Source: Burkholderiales bacterium 39-55-53 (GTDB taxonomy: Bacteria; Pseudomonadota; Gammaproteobacteria; Burkholderiales; Burkholderiaceae_C). Taken from it: a stretch of 64,000 bases of DNA. The DNA lies in assembly GCA_002282445.1 (NCBI GenBank), contig NCJK01000002.1, positions 186,001 to 250,000 on the forward strand. Reading direction: 5' to 3'. Position 1 is the first letter of the stretch; the number at the start of each line of letters is the position of its first letter. The position numbers were made by a program, and so were the translations under genes. Below the pieces are notes generated by a model. It ran no database searches. It was not told the origin of the DNA and worked only from the letters and a program-made list of their open reading frames with translations. This document shows positions 53,335 to 61,865 of this stretch, piece after piece.

Positions 53335-54692
53335 TGCAAGGCCATAACCACTCCTCTCGCCGCGAATGGCTGACACAGGCTTTGGGCCTTTTGTCCGTCG
53401 CCGCAGCCCCCAGCTTGGCATTTGCCAACAACGCCGCCCACATCGTCATCGTCGGTGGCGGTGTCGGTGGTGCAACCGCTGCAAAATACCTCAAGCTGTT
53501 CAACCCACAGCTGCGCGTGACTGTGATCGAAAAGAATCCGGTCTATGTGCGCCCCTACGGCTCATCTGAAGTGCTCAACCAGCACGCCAAGATGGACGAT
53601 TTGAATGTGAGCTACGACGGCCTCAAGAGCCGCTACGGCATTGAGTTTGTGTTCGACACCGTGACTGGCCTCGACCCACAAGCGCGTGTGATCAGCACCT
53701 TGGGCAAGAAAAAAATCGGCTACGACCGCCTGATCGTGTCGCCTGGCATTCAGCTGATGTACAGCGCTTACGAAGGCTACAGCGAAGCCGTGGCCAACCA
53801 ATCGGTGCCTTCGGGTTGGATTCCGGGTCAGCAAACCGCCTTGTTGGCCAAGCAGCTCCAAGGCATGCGCCAAGGCGGCACCTTTGTGCTGGCTGCACCA
53901 CCCAACCCCTACCGCTGCCCACCCGGCCCTTACGAGCGCGCAGCGCTCATGACCGAGTGGTTTGCCAAGCACAACCCCACGGCCAAGGTCATCATCGTGG
54001 ACCCCAAAGACAGCTTCGTCACCGACGAGACCATGATGCTGGGTTGGAACCGTTTGTACAACTTCAACCTGCCCGACGATTACGTGAAAAAGATGTCGGC
54101 CGAGGTGGAAGTGAAACAACACAGCAAGCCCAGCATGCTCAGCTGGGTGCGCGGCAAAGACGGTGGTCGCACGCTCAAGGTCGATGCCAAAAACATGCGC
54201 ATTGAAACCGAGGCTGAAGTCATCAAAGCCGACGTCATCAACGTCATTCCTCCCATGAAGGCCGGTCAAGTGGCCGCCACTTTGGGACTGGCCGACAGCA
54301 GCGGTTTTTGCCCCGTGGAGCGCCGCACCTTTGCCTCAACCTTGGTGCCCAACGTCTACGTCATTGGCGACGCGAGCATCGCCGACGCCATGCCCAAGAG
54401 CGGCTTCTCGGCCAACACCCAAGCCAAGGTGGTGGCACGCGCCATCGTGGAAGAGCTGGCCGGCAAACCCGCGCCAGAACCCCTGTGGGAAAACACCTGC
54501 TACGCCTTGGCTGGCAAAGACTACGGCCTGTTTGTGGCTGACGTCTTCAAGATCCAGGCCGACGGCAAGATTGGTCGCATCAACGGCAAAGGCCGTTACC
54601 TGCCCCTGAACGCCACCCCCGCGCAGATCAAGCTCGGTGCGCGCTACCAACAAGCTTGGTTGCGCACCTTCACCGCCGATTGCTTTGCCTGA
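53331..54692 (+). CDS. fccB: Flavocytochrome c sulfide dehydrogenase flavoprotein subunit (FccB-like)
   Basis: A 453-residue FAD protein, Tat-exported (SSRREWLTQALGLLSVA). Rossmann motif IVIVGGGVGGATAAKYL; FAD site VIGDASIADAMPKSG. Both redox-active cysteines of FCSD are present: PYRCPPGPYERA and SSGFCPVERRTF. It oxidises sulfide (or a polysulfide) in the periplasm and passes electrons to a cytochrome c. The surrounding cytochromes and bd-like membrane proteins suggest a complete chain to or from the quinone pool. Confidence 0.9.
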   Translation: MMQGHNHSSRREWLTQALGLLSVAAAPSLAFANNAAHIVIVGGGVGGATAAKYLKLFNPQLRVTVIEKNPVYVRPYGSSEVLNQHAKMDDLNVSYDGLKSRYGIEFVFDTVTGLDPQARVISTLGKKKIGYDRLIVSPGIQLMYSAYEGYSEAVANQSVPSGWIPGQQTALLAKQLQGMRQGGTFVLAAPPNPYRCPPGPYERAALMTEWFAKHNPTAKVIIVDPKDSFVTDETMMLGWNRLYNFNLPDDYVKKMSAEVEVKQHSKPSMLSWVRGKDGGRTLKVDAKNMRIETEAEVIKADVINVIPPMKAGQVAATLGLADSSGFCPVERRTFASTLVPNVYVIGDASIADAMPKSGFSANTQAKVVARAIVEELAGKPAPEPLWENTCYALAGKDYGLFVADVFKIQADGKIGRINGKGRYLPLNATPAQIKLGARYQQAWLRTFTADCFA

Positions 54693-54714
54693 GATGAAGA
54701 TGCTGGAACGCAAC

Positions 54715-55506
54715 ATGACATACGACCCTTATTCACACGACCCTTACGTGCAAGAACTCACCGCTGTGACCAATGGCTGGATGCGCCGTGCACGCCAAAT
54801 GTTCACCGTGGCTGCTACCGCAGCGCTGCTGTTTGGCATGGTGGCCACCCCGTCGCGCGCATCTGAAACGCAAGCCCCTACCGCTGCCCCTTGGACGCCC
54901 GCTAACTTGCGCACAGCCTTGACGTCATTGCCCAAGGGTGATGCAGAGCGCGGATACGCCGTGAGTCAGCAAATGTTTTGCGCCTCTTGTCATGGCGACC
55001 AAGGCGTGGCTCCCACACAAAACTGGCCACATTTGGCTGGTCAAAAAGCCGCCTACACCGCCAAGCTGATGTTGGACTACCGTGACCGTCGCCACGTCAA
55101 CAACAAAGGTGCCGAATTAATGCACGACATCGCCGTGATGATGACGCCGCAACAAATCGCCGATGTGTCTGCCTATTACGCAGCGCAAAAAGCACCACAA
55201 GACGATGGCACACCCCGCCCCGTCGCCCAACTCAACCCTGAGCAACTGGTGCGCAAGGGCGACCCCAGCCGCCTGCTCACACCTTGCGCGAGCTGCCACA
55301 GCACACGCGGTCAAGGTGGCAAATTGGAAGCACCTGCATTGGCTGGCCAAAATCCGCTGTACTTTGTACGCACCATGCTTGAGTACAAAAACAGCACACG
55401 CACCAATGACGCAGCACATGGCATGCGCACGTTTGCCAAACGTCTGAGTCGCGAAGAGATCGACGCTTTGGCCACGTATTACGCAGACCTGCCCACCAAG
55501 CGCTAA
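54715..55506 (+). CDS. Dihaem cytochrome c
   Basis: A 263-residue c4-like cytochrome with two haem motifs, CASCHGDQG and CASCHSTRG, each followed by a LAGQ...Y region, as expected for two fused class I domains. An N-terminal membrane segment (residues 29-47) acts as signal or anchor. I chose the ATG at 54715, which has GGAA 7 nt before it; ATG 54694 adds seven residues without a ribosome site. It is the last gene of the FccB operon and probably shuttles electrons to the terminal oxidase. Confidence 0.85.
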   Translation: MTYDPYSHDPYVQELTAVTNGWMRRARQMFTVAATAALLFGMVATPSRASETQAPTAAPWTPANLRTALTSLPKGDAERGYAVSQQMFCASCHGDQGVAPTQNWPHLAGQKAAYTAKLMLDYRDRRHVNNKGAELMHDIAVMMTPQQIADVSAYYAAQKAPQDDGTPRPVAQLNPEQLVRKGDPSRLLTPCASCHSTRGQGGKLEAPALAGQNPLYFVRTMLEYKNSTRTNDAAHGMRTFAKRLSREEIDALATYYADLPTKR

Positions 55507-55511
55507 GCATC

Positions 55512-56111
55512 ATGAACTTTTGGGATCAGAACTTTTCGGTCGAAGGCTACAAATACGGCACGGCCCCCAATGCCTTCATGGCCGATCAAGCCTTGCGCTT
55601 GCAACGTGCCAGTGACGTGCTGGTACCCGGCGATGGCGAAGGACGCAACGGTGTGTGGTTGGCTCAGCAAGGCCATCGCGTCACTGCCATGGACAGCTCG
55701 CGCGTGGGGCTTCACAAAGCGCAAACACTTGCCAATGAACGACAGGTTGCCATTCAGACGGTGTTGGCCGACTTGAACGATTGGACGCCCGAGCCCAACA
55801 GCGCTGACGCCTTGGTGCTGATCTACTTGCACTTGCCACCAAGCCTGCGCGCCGCAGCGCACCAAAGGCTCATGACAGCCTTGCGGCCTCGTGGCCTACT
55901 CATCTTAGAAGCGTTTCATCCGCGACAACTGAGCCACAGCAGTGGCGGCCCCAAAGACGAAGCCATGCTCTACACCCTTGACATGCTGCGCCAAGACTTT
56001 GCAGACATGCATGAGTTGCTGGCGTATGAAGGCGAAACCTCGCTCAACGAGGGTCCAGGCCATCAAGGCTTAGCCCACGTCACGCGCTGGGTGGCGCAAA
56101 AGGCTGACTGA
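55512..56111 (+). CDS. Class I SAM-dependent methyltransferase (TehB-like)
   Basis: A 199-residue methyltransferase. The SAM-binding motif I reads VLVPGDGEGRNGVWLAQQGH with the acidic residue in AMDSS. TehB and thiopurine methyltransferase relatives share NFWDQNF at the N-terminus and act on small chalcogen or metalloid compounds. It is 5 bp after the dihaem cytochrome gene, so a role with sulfur or selenium compounds is possible but unproven. Confidence 0.82.
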   Translation: MNFWDQNFSVEGYKYGTAPNAFMADQALRLQRASDVLVPGDGEGRNGVWLAQQGHRVTAMDSSRVGLHKAQTLANERQVAIQTVLADLNDWTPEPNSADALVLIYLHLPPSLRAAAHQRLMTALRPRGLLILEAFHPRQLSHSSGGPKDEAMLYTLDMLRQDFADMHELLAYEGETSLNEGPGHQGLAHVTRWVAQKAD

Positions 56112-56122
56112 AAGAAACTTAC

Positions 56123-56857
56123 GTGGAATTGAGTTTGTTGATGGCCATGGCGGTCTTGGGCAGCGTCGGCGCCATGCTGGGCGCTGTACTGATTGCCCTT
56201 ACCCCTGAACGCTGGCGTGCACCTGCACTGCCTCTGTTGTTGGCCTACTCAGCGGGGACCATGCTGGCGGCAGCATTGCTGGGCATGATTCCCAAGGCCG
56301 TGACCAGCTTGCCACCGATGCACGCAGGCCTGGCGGTTCTGGCCGGTTTGTTGTTCTTCTTCGGTCTCGAACGTTTGCTGGTGTGGCACCACTGCCATGA
56401 CCAAAGCTGCCATGTGCGTCAAAGCACGGGCCGCATGCTGCTGGTGGGCGATGCGTTTCATAACTTTGTGGACGGCATTGTGATTGCCGCTGCGTACTTA
56501 ACCGCACCTGAAATGGGCTGGGCTGCAACCTTGGCCGTCATCGCGCATGAAGTTCCGCAAGAGATGGGCGACTATGCGGTGCTGTTGGAGTCAGGCATGG
56601 GGCGTTGGCAAGCTTTGGGTTGGAATCTTGTGTCAGCACTCGCCACCCTGCCCGGCGCATGGCTGGGATACGTCATGCTCAGCGAAGTCAAAAGCTGGGT
56701 GCCTTATTTGCTGGCCATGTCTGCGGCCAGTTTTTTGTACATCGCGTTGGGCGACTTGCTGCCAAGTTTGCACAAACGCAAACAGCACAGCGTGCTGTCC
56801 ATGCTCATGTTGGTGCTTGGCATCGCCACGATTGTGCTGATTCGCCACCAACACTGA
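56123..56857 (+). CDS. ZIP-family metal transporter
   Basis: A 244-residue protein with eight membrane segments and the two metal-site helices HNFVDGIVIAA and HEVPQEMGD (the second His of HExPHE is Gln here). A loop HHCHDQSCH could bind zinc. The GTG start at 56123 is 11 bp after the methyltransferase. It imports zinc or another divalent metal. Confidence 0.88.
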   Translation: MELSLLMAMAVLGSVGAMLGAVLIALTPERWRAPALPLLLAYSAGTMLAAALLGMIPKAVTSLPPMHAGLAVLAGLLFFFGLERLLVWHHCHDQSCHVRQSTGRMLLVGDAFHNFVDGIVIAAAYLTAPEMGWAATLAVIAHEVPQEMGDYAVLLESGMGRWQALGWNLVSALATLPGAWLGYVMLSEVKSWVPYLLAMSAASFLYIALGDLLPSLHKRKQHSVLSMLMLVLGIATIVLIRHQH

Positions 56858-56867
56858 GGCCGACCGT

Positions 56868-57548
56868 TCAAAGTGATGGGTTGTATTTGCGCAAAAAGTA
56901 ACCGCAGCGCTTGATACTTCGAACTGGTAAAACATCCGCACTCACCTTCTTGCGAATGCGGTGCATGTAAACCTCGATGGCCGAGCTGTTGAGCTCCATG
57001 TTGTCGGGGTCCATCTCTTGCACAAACTCTTCTTTCGAGATGATCTGCCCCACACGTCTGAGCAACACATCCATCACCTGTGCCTCGCGTGTAGTCAGCC
57101 CCACCGCGACTCCGTGAACCTGCAATTGCTTGCGCCCATGGTCAAAGCTCAAGGGGCCGTATTGCGTGACCGACGACACATGGCCTTGACGCCTGCGCAT
57201 CAGTGCCCGCACCAGCGCAGCAAAGTGCTGCTCATCAAAAGGCTCTACCAAAAAACGATCCACGCCGGCGTCTAGCAAGTGCACCGCATCGTCGGCTTGC
57301 AGGTCTGTCACGATGGCAATGCTGGGCGTGGCTTCACGCAGTTGCACAATGCGCTCAAAGTCGTTGCGTTGCTGGCGGTTTAAGTGTGCGGGGTGCAACA
57401 CAATCAAATCGCGCGGCTTGTCCATGGCGGCATTGCTCATGCGCGGCTGCCAGCTCAGACGCTCGACCTTAGCGCTGGCAAACGACAAGGCTCGACGCAC
57501 CTTCTCTGCAATTTGGTCATCCCCCGTGAACAAGGCGACATCAAGCAT
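56868..57548 (-). CDS. OmpR-type response regulator with pseudo-receiver
   Basis: A 226-residue two-domain regulator. The winged helix is intact (LTTREAQVMDVLLRR, SSAIEVYMHRIRKKV), but the receiver has lost its chemistry: the phosphorylated Asp position reads LIVLHPAHL and the conserved Lys is Glu (FLVEPF). It probably works without phosphorylation. The binding-helix Cys in IKRCGYF is unusual. It overlaps the DUF2236 gene by 8 bp; no kinase is near. Confidence 0.85.
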   Translation of the reverse strand: MLDVALFTGDDQIAEKVRRALSFASAKVERLSWQPRMSNAAMDKPRDLIVLHPAHLNRQQRNDFERIVQLREATPSIAIVTDLQADDAVHLLDAGVDRFLVEPFDEQHFAALVRALMRRRQGHVSSVTQYGPLSFDHGRKQLQVHGVAVGLTTREAQVMDVLLRRVGQIISKEEFVQEMDPDNMELNSSAIEVYMHRIRKKVSADVLPVRSIKRCGYFLRKYNPSL

Positions 57549-58446
57549 GGCTTAACTCTCCTAGGACACGCTGCCGAGCAATGGCAGACACACCTTGTTG
57601 GTTGAGCATCCACTGCACGGGTTCAGCTGACAACTGAACGGCGATACGGGTCACCTGCTTTTGCACGGCGCACGAAGGTGTTTGCGCCATGAAAGCCATC
57701 ACCCAAGACGGCATGACGTCAAAGGCGCATTTCAACACCAGTGCCATCCATGGTTGGTCCAACAGGTCCACGGGATAGGCTTGGATGATTTGCAAAATTT
57801 CTTGGGCGCGCGCATCAAAGCTGAGTGCGTCGGCATAGCCCAACATCTCGGCTTGTGTGTCTGCATAGGTCAAAGGCAAATCAACGGCACCCAACATATG
57901 CCCCACGCGGGCCATCTCGGTGATGTATTGGTCACAGGCTTGTGCTGATAGAGGCTGCTTGGCCAAATGTTGGTAAGCCGCTAAAAACGACGTCACTTCC
58001 ACCAAGTGCACCCAGCGAATCAGCTCCGGCTCATTGGCTATGTAGGGCTGGCCTTGCAGATCAGTGCCTCGAATATTGGCATGGATGGTGTTGACGCGAC
58101 GAATGGCATTCAGCGCCAAGGCTTCACCGCCATAGGTGGTGGCGGCCACAAAATAGGCGGTTCGGCCCAGGCGCTCTTTGAGCTTGTGGCGAAAATCCGA
58201 GTGATCCCACACCGCAGCTAACGCGCGTGGGTGCAAAGACTGCACGATGAGTGAAGACAAACCACCCACCATCATGGCGGTGAAGTTGGCATGCACCTGC
58301 CACGCCACAGAGTCTGGGCCAAACAAGCCAACATCACCTTTAGGCAAAGAGAAATCGTCGAGTGATGAGGTAGAGCCAGTGATCGCACGCACGCGCTCCC
58401 CGATGGCGTTCATGGCCAAGGTTTTGAGTGCGTGTGTGAGTGACAT
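57541..58446 (-). CDS. DUF2236 / MpaB-family oxygenase-like protein
   Basis: A 301-residue protein with FGPDSVAWQVHANFTAMMVGGLSSLI in pieces and QSLHPRALAAVWDHS, the signature of DUF2236 (latex-clearing-protein and MpaB-like haem oxygenases). A further conserved region is ELIRWVHLVEVTSFLAAY. Haem binding and an oxidative reaction are inferred from family; the substrate is unknown. It is the first gene of a pair with the pseudo-receiver regulator. Confidence 0.82.
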   Translation of the reverse strand: MSLTHALKTLAMNAIGERVRAITGSTSSLDDFSLPKGDVGLFGPDSVAWQVHANFTAMMVGGLSSLIVQSLHPRALAAVWDHSDFRHKLKERLGRTAYFVAATTYGGEALALNAIRRVNTIHANIRGTDLQGQPYIANEPELIRWVHLVEVTSFLAAYQHLAKQPLSAQACDQYITEMARVGHMLGAVDLPLTYADTQAEMLGYADALSFDARAQEILQIIQAYPVDLLDQPWMALVLKCAFDVMPSWVMAFMAQTPSCAVQKQVTRIAVQLSAEPVQWMLNQQGVSAIARQRVLGELSHA

Positions 58447-58474
58447 GCGTTGGTTCCAAGCTTGTCTTTTGAAC

Positions 58475-58678
58475 TTAGGCGTCGTGGTCTACAGACGCAT
58501 CGGATGGGGCAAGCTTTTGCGCAGGTTCGTCGTCTGACGCATCGGCGTTCACACCTGTTGTTGCATCAAACTTAGGAAAACACATCTTTTCCCCATCCCA
58601 CTGTTGGCCGCACCAGCACACGCCATCGGCGCTGATGATGCAAGTTCCAGTGCCGCAGCACCTTGGGTCTTCACTCAT
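58475..58678 (-). CDS. Small cysteine-rich conserved protein
   Basis: A 67-residue protein whose first 33 residues carry six cysteines (RCCGTGTCIISADGVCWCG, EKMC), enough for a metal or Fe-S site. The rest is acidic. Very similar short proteins are common in Comamonadaceae. It is 28 bp upstream of DUF2236 on the same strand. The function is unknown. Confidence 0.7.
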   Translation of the reverse strand: MSEDPRCCGTGTCIISADGVCWCGQQWDGEKMCFPKFDATTGVNADASDDEPAQKLAPSDASVDHDA

Positions 58679-58706
58679 ACAAATCCTTCAAGGTTTAGCC
58701 ATTGGC

Positions 58707-58994
58707 TTAGCAATTGGCACGACGGTGGTTTGCAATGGCGTGGTCATCAAACTTCATGTCTGGGCTTCGCAGCGCACGGTGTTTGGTGGTGCGGCCCCGC
58801 ACGCGCATGCGCCACAAACGAAATGAACTGGGATTGAGCTCCGCCCGCATCAGGCGAATCACCTCAGGCTCTGTCAAGCCCACGCGTTCATAGATGGTTT
58901 CAAATGAGGTGCGGTCTTCCCATGCCATTTGAATCACCGCAGACACATCACCTGGACTGAGGCTGGCAAGGCGTTGGCTGGCACTGAGTTGCAT
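58707..58994 (-). CDS. TIGR03643 family protein
   Basis: A 95-residue protein matching the TIGR03643 core: VIQMAWEDRTSFETIYERVGLTE, VIRLMR, and FRLWRMRVRGRTTKHRAL. Members usually sit with photolyase/cryptochrome genes and DUF2256. The basic helix suggests nucleic-acid binding. DUF2256 lies 5 kb away in this same window. Confidence 0.88.
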   Translation of the reverse strand: MQLSASQRLASLSPGDVSAVIQMAWEDRTSFETIYERVGLTEPEVIRLMRAELNPSSFRLWRMRVRGRTTKHRALRSPDMKFDDHAIANHRRANC

Positions 58995-59028
58995 GGCTGA
59001 CGATTTGTAAGTGCTGTTCGGATGCAGA

Positions 59029-59553
59029 TCAGGCCATCATCATGGACAACTGGAACACCGAGTTGGGTGCCTTGGGCATGAGTGGTGCTGCCAAGGGCTT
59101 GAACTTGAAACGCCCCATGGTTTGCACAAAGCTTCGCGCACCTTCGTATTGGGTCTCATCCACAAAATCAGCCAAGGTGAAGTTGCTGAGCGTGGCTTTG
59201 ACAATTTGCTCTAAACCCAACTCGAAGCTGGCTGGTGGCGTTTTGTCTTCAAACAGCTCTGCCGGCAACGACGCATCTAATGGCCGTTCTGCATCAAACG
59301 TGCGCTCAAACACTGACGCGATGTCCCAAATGGAAATGAGCGAGGTGTCACCGTGAATCATGTAGCCGCCGCCTGGGCCTTTCATGGCGCTCACGATGTT
59401 GTGTGCTTTGAGCGGCTTGAGTAGGTTCTCAAGGTAGGAAATAGACAAGTCGAGTCTGGGAGACAGCTCGGTGGTTGTGACGTAGCCTGCGTGGCGTTGG
59501 CCTGCCAAAAACACACAGACCTCGATCGCGTTGATGGTTTTCTTTGAGATCAT
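59029..59553 (-). CDS. Rrf2-family transcriptional regulator without cluster cysteines
   Basis: A 174-residue winged-helix regulator (TTTELSPRLDLSISYLENLLKPLKAHNIV recognition region, GPGGGYMI wing). Unlike IscR and NsrR it has a single cysteine (Cys13), so it cannot hold their Fe-S cluster in the usual way. AGGAG precedes the ATG at 59553. Inverted TTGCGTAG/CTACGCAA repeats cover its promoter, shared with the divergent MerR gene. Confidence 0.87.
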   Translation of the reverse strand: MISKKTINAIEVCVFLAGQRHAGYVTTTELSPRLDLSISYLENLLKPLKAHNIVSAMKGPGGGYMIHGDTSLISIWDIASVFERTFDAERPLDASLPAELFEDKTPPASFELGLEQIVKATLSNFTLADFVDETQYEGARSFVQTMGRFKFKPLAAPLMPKAPNSVFQLSMMMA

Positions 59554-59566
59554 GTTTACACTCCTG

Positions 59567-59599
59567 TTGCGTAGAATTTTGACGCAACAATCTACGCAA
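59567..59599. promoter_or_regulatory. Inverted repeat operator in the rrf2-merR intergenic region
   Basis: TTGCGTAG (59567-59574) and CTACGCAA (59592-59599) are exact complements 17 nt apart, with a further ACGCAACA inside. The same geometry with TTGAGTAG/CTACTCAA occurs at 61757-61789. It is a binding site for the Rrf2 or the MerR regulator. Confidence 0.6.
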
Positions 59600-59612
59600 T
59601 AGCTAATTAATT

Positions 59613-59660
59613 TTGCAAAAACCTATATTTCGACAGATAATCTACTCAACCCCTACTCAA
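59613..59660 (+). promoter_or_regulatory. Promoter and CTACTCAA direct repeats of the MerR gene
   Basis: TTGCAA (59613-59618), a 17-nt spacer, and GATAAT (59636-59641) make a sigma70-type promoter. Directly after it CTACTCAA occurs twice, 11 bp apart (59642-59649, 59653-59660). The unit GATAATCTACTCAACnnCTA is repeated before the DUF2237 gene. Confidence 0.55.
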
Positions 59661-59670
59661 AAGACCCATT

Positions 59671-60663
59671 TTGAACACCACCACAAACTCCTCATCCGCT
59701 CTGTACCGCATTGGTGCTGTTTCTAAAACCACGGACATCCCCGTGTCGACCTTGCGCATTTGGGAAACACGTTACGGCGCATTCACCCCTGTCAAGACGG
59801 AGGGGAAACAACGCTTGTTCGCAGAGCATGATGTGTCCAAAGCTTTGTTGCTCAAGCAGCTGTCGCAAAACGGCCATGGCATCAGCACCATTGCCAACCT
59901 CGACCTAGAGCAATTGCGCCGCATGAGCAACCTACCGCTGCACAAATCGCAAAGCTTGGCCCAGCCAGGCAAGCCCGTGTCGCTGGCGGTGGTGGGCCTG
60001 AGCATGGCCAACCGCATTGAATCGAAAAAATTCGCGGCCGGTTTGAAGCAAAACCAAATCAAGGTGACTGACGTGTTGGTGGACTTGGCCACCGCTGCTG
60101 TTGCCAGCCTTAGCCAACAGCCTCAGGTGCTGTTGGTCAAAGTCAACACGCTGCAAACCTCGGTGCACTCAGACATTCAAGCGCTGATCAACAAGCACCA
60201 ATTTGCACAAACCATCGTGGTGTACAACTTCGCACCTGAGGCCGTGGTGCAAGCCATGAAATTTTCTGGCCTCATCGTGCGGCGCGAGCCCATCTCGGAC
60301 ATCGAGTTGGCCGAGTTGCTGCAATCGGTGCTGTTTGTCGACCCTGCGCGTGCGCAAGAGTTTGGCACCTCAAGCACGGTCATTGCGGCCCGTAAATATT
60401 CGGATGCCACCCTCAGTCGTGTGGCAGGTATTTCGACCAACGTGCTGTGCGAATGCCCACGCCATGTGGCCGAGCTGATTGCACAACTCGCCAGCTTCGA
60501 GCAATACAGCCAAGAGTGCTTGAACCGCAACGAAGAAGACGCGCACTTGCATGCGTACCTTCGTTCCATCTCGGGCTCTGCACGTTCGCTGTTTGAAAAC
60601 GCCTTAGAGAAGATCGCGGCACATGAGGGGATTGATCTGCGTGAAAACGCAGCGCCAAATTAA
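59671..60663 (+). CDS. MerR-family regulator with cobalamin-domain-like C-terminus
   Basis: A 330-residue protein. Residues 10-80 are a MerR winged helix of the MlrA/LitR type (STLRIWETRYGAF). Residues 100-230 look like the B12-binding Rossmann domain of LitR/CarH (SLAVVGLSMANRIE), but the DxHxxG cobalamin motif is missing, so light sensing through B12 is doubtful. The start is a TTG at 59671 with a poor ribosome site. CTACTCAA repeats in its leader recur at the other promoter of this cluster, suggesting autoregulation and control of the neighbours. Confidence 0.82.
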   Translation: MNTTTNSSSALYRIGAVSKTTDIPVSTLRIWETRYGAFTPVKTEGKQRLFAEHDVSKALLLKQLSQNGHGISTIANLDLEQLRRMSNLPLHKSQSLAQPGKPVSLAVVGLSMANRIESKKFAAGLKQNQIKVTDVLVDLATAAVASLSQQPQVLLVKVNTLQTSVHSDIQALINKHQFAQTIVVYNFAPEAVVQAMKFSGLIVRREPISDIELAELLQSVLFVDPARAQEFGTSSTVIAARKYSDATLSRVAGISTNVLCECPRHVAELIAQLASFEQYSQECLNRNEEDAHLHAYLRSISGSARSLFENALEKIAAHEGIDLRENAAPN

Positions 60664-61427
60664 CGCGAAGATGCAGCGTTGATGGCTTTCAGCCACAAGC
60701 TGTCGATGTCGCTGAGTTTGGTTTTATCAAACTCAGCCGTGTGTTCCCAATAGCGCCCCGATGCCACCATGTAGCCCAAGTCTTGCTCTGCCTGCAAGGC
60801 GCGAACTGCCTCTGCAGGGTTGAGCATTTCACGTTGTCGTTGAAGCAATTGCCGCTGCAACTCTGGGGCCATCAATTCAAGCTGATCGACACGTGGAAAC
60901 ATCAAACGCGACTCGGGCAGCGCAGACAAATTCACCACCGCACATTGCTGCGTGTGAGCCAAGGACATGAAGCGCACCGACTTGGCTTCTAGCGATTGCA
61001 AGGTCACATCCACCCGCAGGGGGTCTGGCGTGCCTTGGCCGTAAAAGTGGCTGCTCTCAACCGTGCTTGTGCCGTACACCATGTCGCAGCCCAAAAACGC
61101 AATGAGGTCGGGCTTCAGAGCACCCAAAGCCCAATAGCCAGCCGTGAATGCCATGGTGCCCCCCGCATACACAAAACCTCCAAAGCTGTTTTGCTGTGGC
61201 ACAAATTCGCTAGCGCCGATGAGGTGCTGCGAAGGATTCAAAGGCGTGGGTGGCATGCGCTCGGGCGCAAAGTCCTCGGGGTAAACCAAATAATCCCAGT
61301 CAGGTGTGATTTGCCATGCGTTGTTGATGGCCACGCGATGCGCGAACACGGACAAATCCCAACCTTTGGCCAACACAGCGTCTGGGGCGCTGCCAATGAG
61401 CAGCACCATTTTGAAATTCTCTGTCAC
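60660..61427 (-). CDS. Conserved hypothetical protein, possibly DUF115/glycosyltransferase-like
   Basis: A 255-residue soluble protein. The start VLLIGSAPDAVLA, INNAWQITPDWDYLVYPEDF and YWALGALKPDLIAFLGCDMVYG recall the DUF115/sialyltransferase-like fold that binds a nucleotide sugar, but the match is only suggestive. The GTG start at 61427 overlaps the preceding gene (GTGA); ATG 61409 is an alternative. It is the second gene of a minus-strand pair under the operator at 61757-61789. Confidence 0.6.
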   Translation of the reverse strand: MTENFKMVLLIGSAPDAVLAKGWDLSVFAHRVAINNAWQITPDWDYLVYPEDFAPERMPPTPLNPSQHLIGASEFVPQQNSFGGFVYAGGTMAFTAGYWALGALKPDLIAFLGCDMVYGTSTVESSHFYGQGTPDPLRVDVTLQSLEAKSVRFMSLAHTQQCAVVNLSALPESRLMFPRVDQLELMAPELQRQLLQRQREMLNPAEAVRALQAEQDLGYMVASGRYWEHTAEFDKTKLSDIDSLWLKAINAASSR

Positions 61428-61777
61428 GCAGTTCCCATGTGTTGCAACGTATTTTCCAAATCAGGCCGTTCGAACATATTAATCACTCGGTGTGGCGTGG
61501 TGATTTTGCTGTAGCGGATTTTTGACTTGGCTTCAAACACCAACGCTGCATGCTGTGGGTCTGTGATGGCCACATGGTCTAAATAAACATTGATGAGTTC
61601 GAGCTGATCGACCTGCACCCGCTTGCTCAACCAATCGAGAATGGGCATGAGTTGATCCAGATCTGGTACCGCGTGCACCCACTGCCACGCCTGGCCTCTG
61701 GGCACACGTCGCCCACGACCGTCTTTGTTTTGCAGAATATAGGAAAACCTCATCATTTGAGTAGTATTTTTATCCAT
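61424..61777 (-). CDS. Hypothetical protein under the CTACTCAA operator
   Basis: About 117 residues, with no family I recognise. The main block is FSYILQNKDGRGRRVPRGQAW with Trp-rich WQWVHAVP and LELINVYLDHVAI. The start is uncertain: ATG 61777, ATG 61756 or even further upstream. The inverted repeat 61757-61789 lies across these candidates, so the later starts would make it a normal operator. It overlaps the next gene by 4 bp. Confidence 0.6.
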   Translation of the reverse strand: MDKNTTQMMRFSYILQNKDGRGRRVPRGQAWQWVHAVPDLDQLMPILDWLSKRVQVDQLELINVYLDHVAITDPQHAALVFEAKSKIRYSKITTPHRVINMFERPDLENTLQHMGTA

Positions 61778-61789
61778 TAATCTACTCAA
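61757..61789. promoter_or_regulatory. Inverted repeat TTGAGTAG-N17-CTACTCAA
   Basis: An exact inverted repeat with the same 17-nt spacing as the site at 59567-59599, differing at one base per half. It lies between the divergent hypothetical gene and DUF2237. Confidence 0.6.
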
Positions 61790-61825
61790 AATATTCGCAA
61801 ACATGGAATAATGAAATTATCAACA

Positions 61826-61850
61826 GATAATCTACTCAACTTCTACTCAA
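61826..61850 (+). promoter_or_regulatory. Promoter -10 and CTACTCAA direct repeats of the DUF2237 operon
   Basis: GATAAT (61826-61831) followed by CTACTCAA twice, 11 bp apart (61832-61839, 61843-61850), the same unit as before the MerR gene. The -35 is poor (ATGGAA, 17 nt upstream), as expected for an activator-dependent promoter. Confidence 0.55.
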
Positions 61851-61865
61851 TAGAAACAAGCATCC

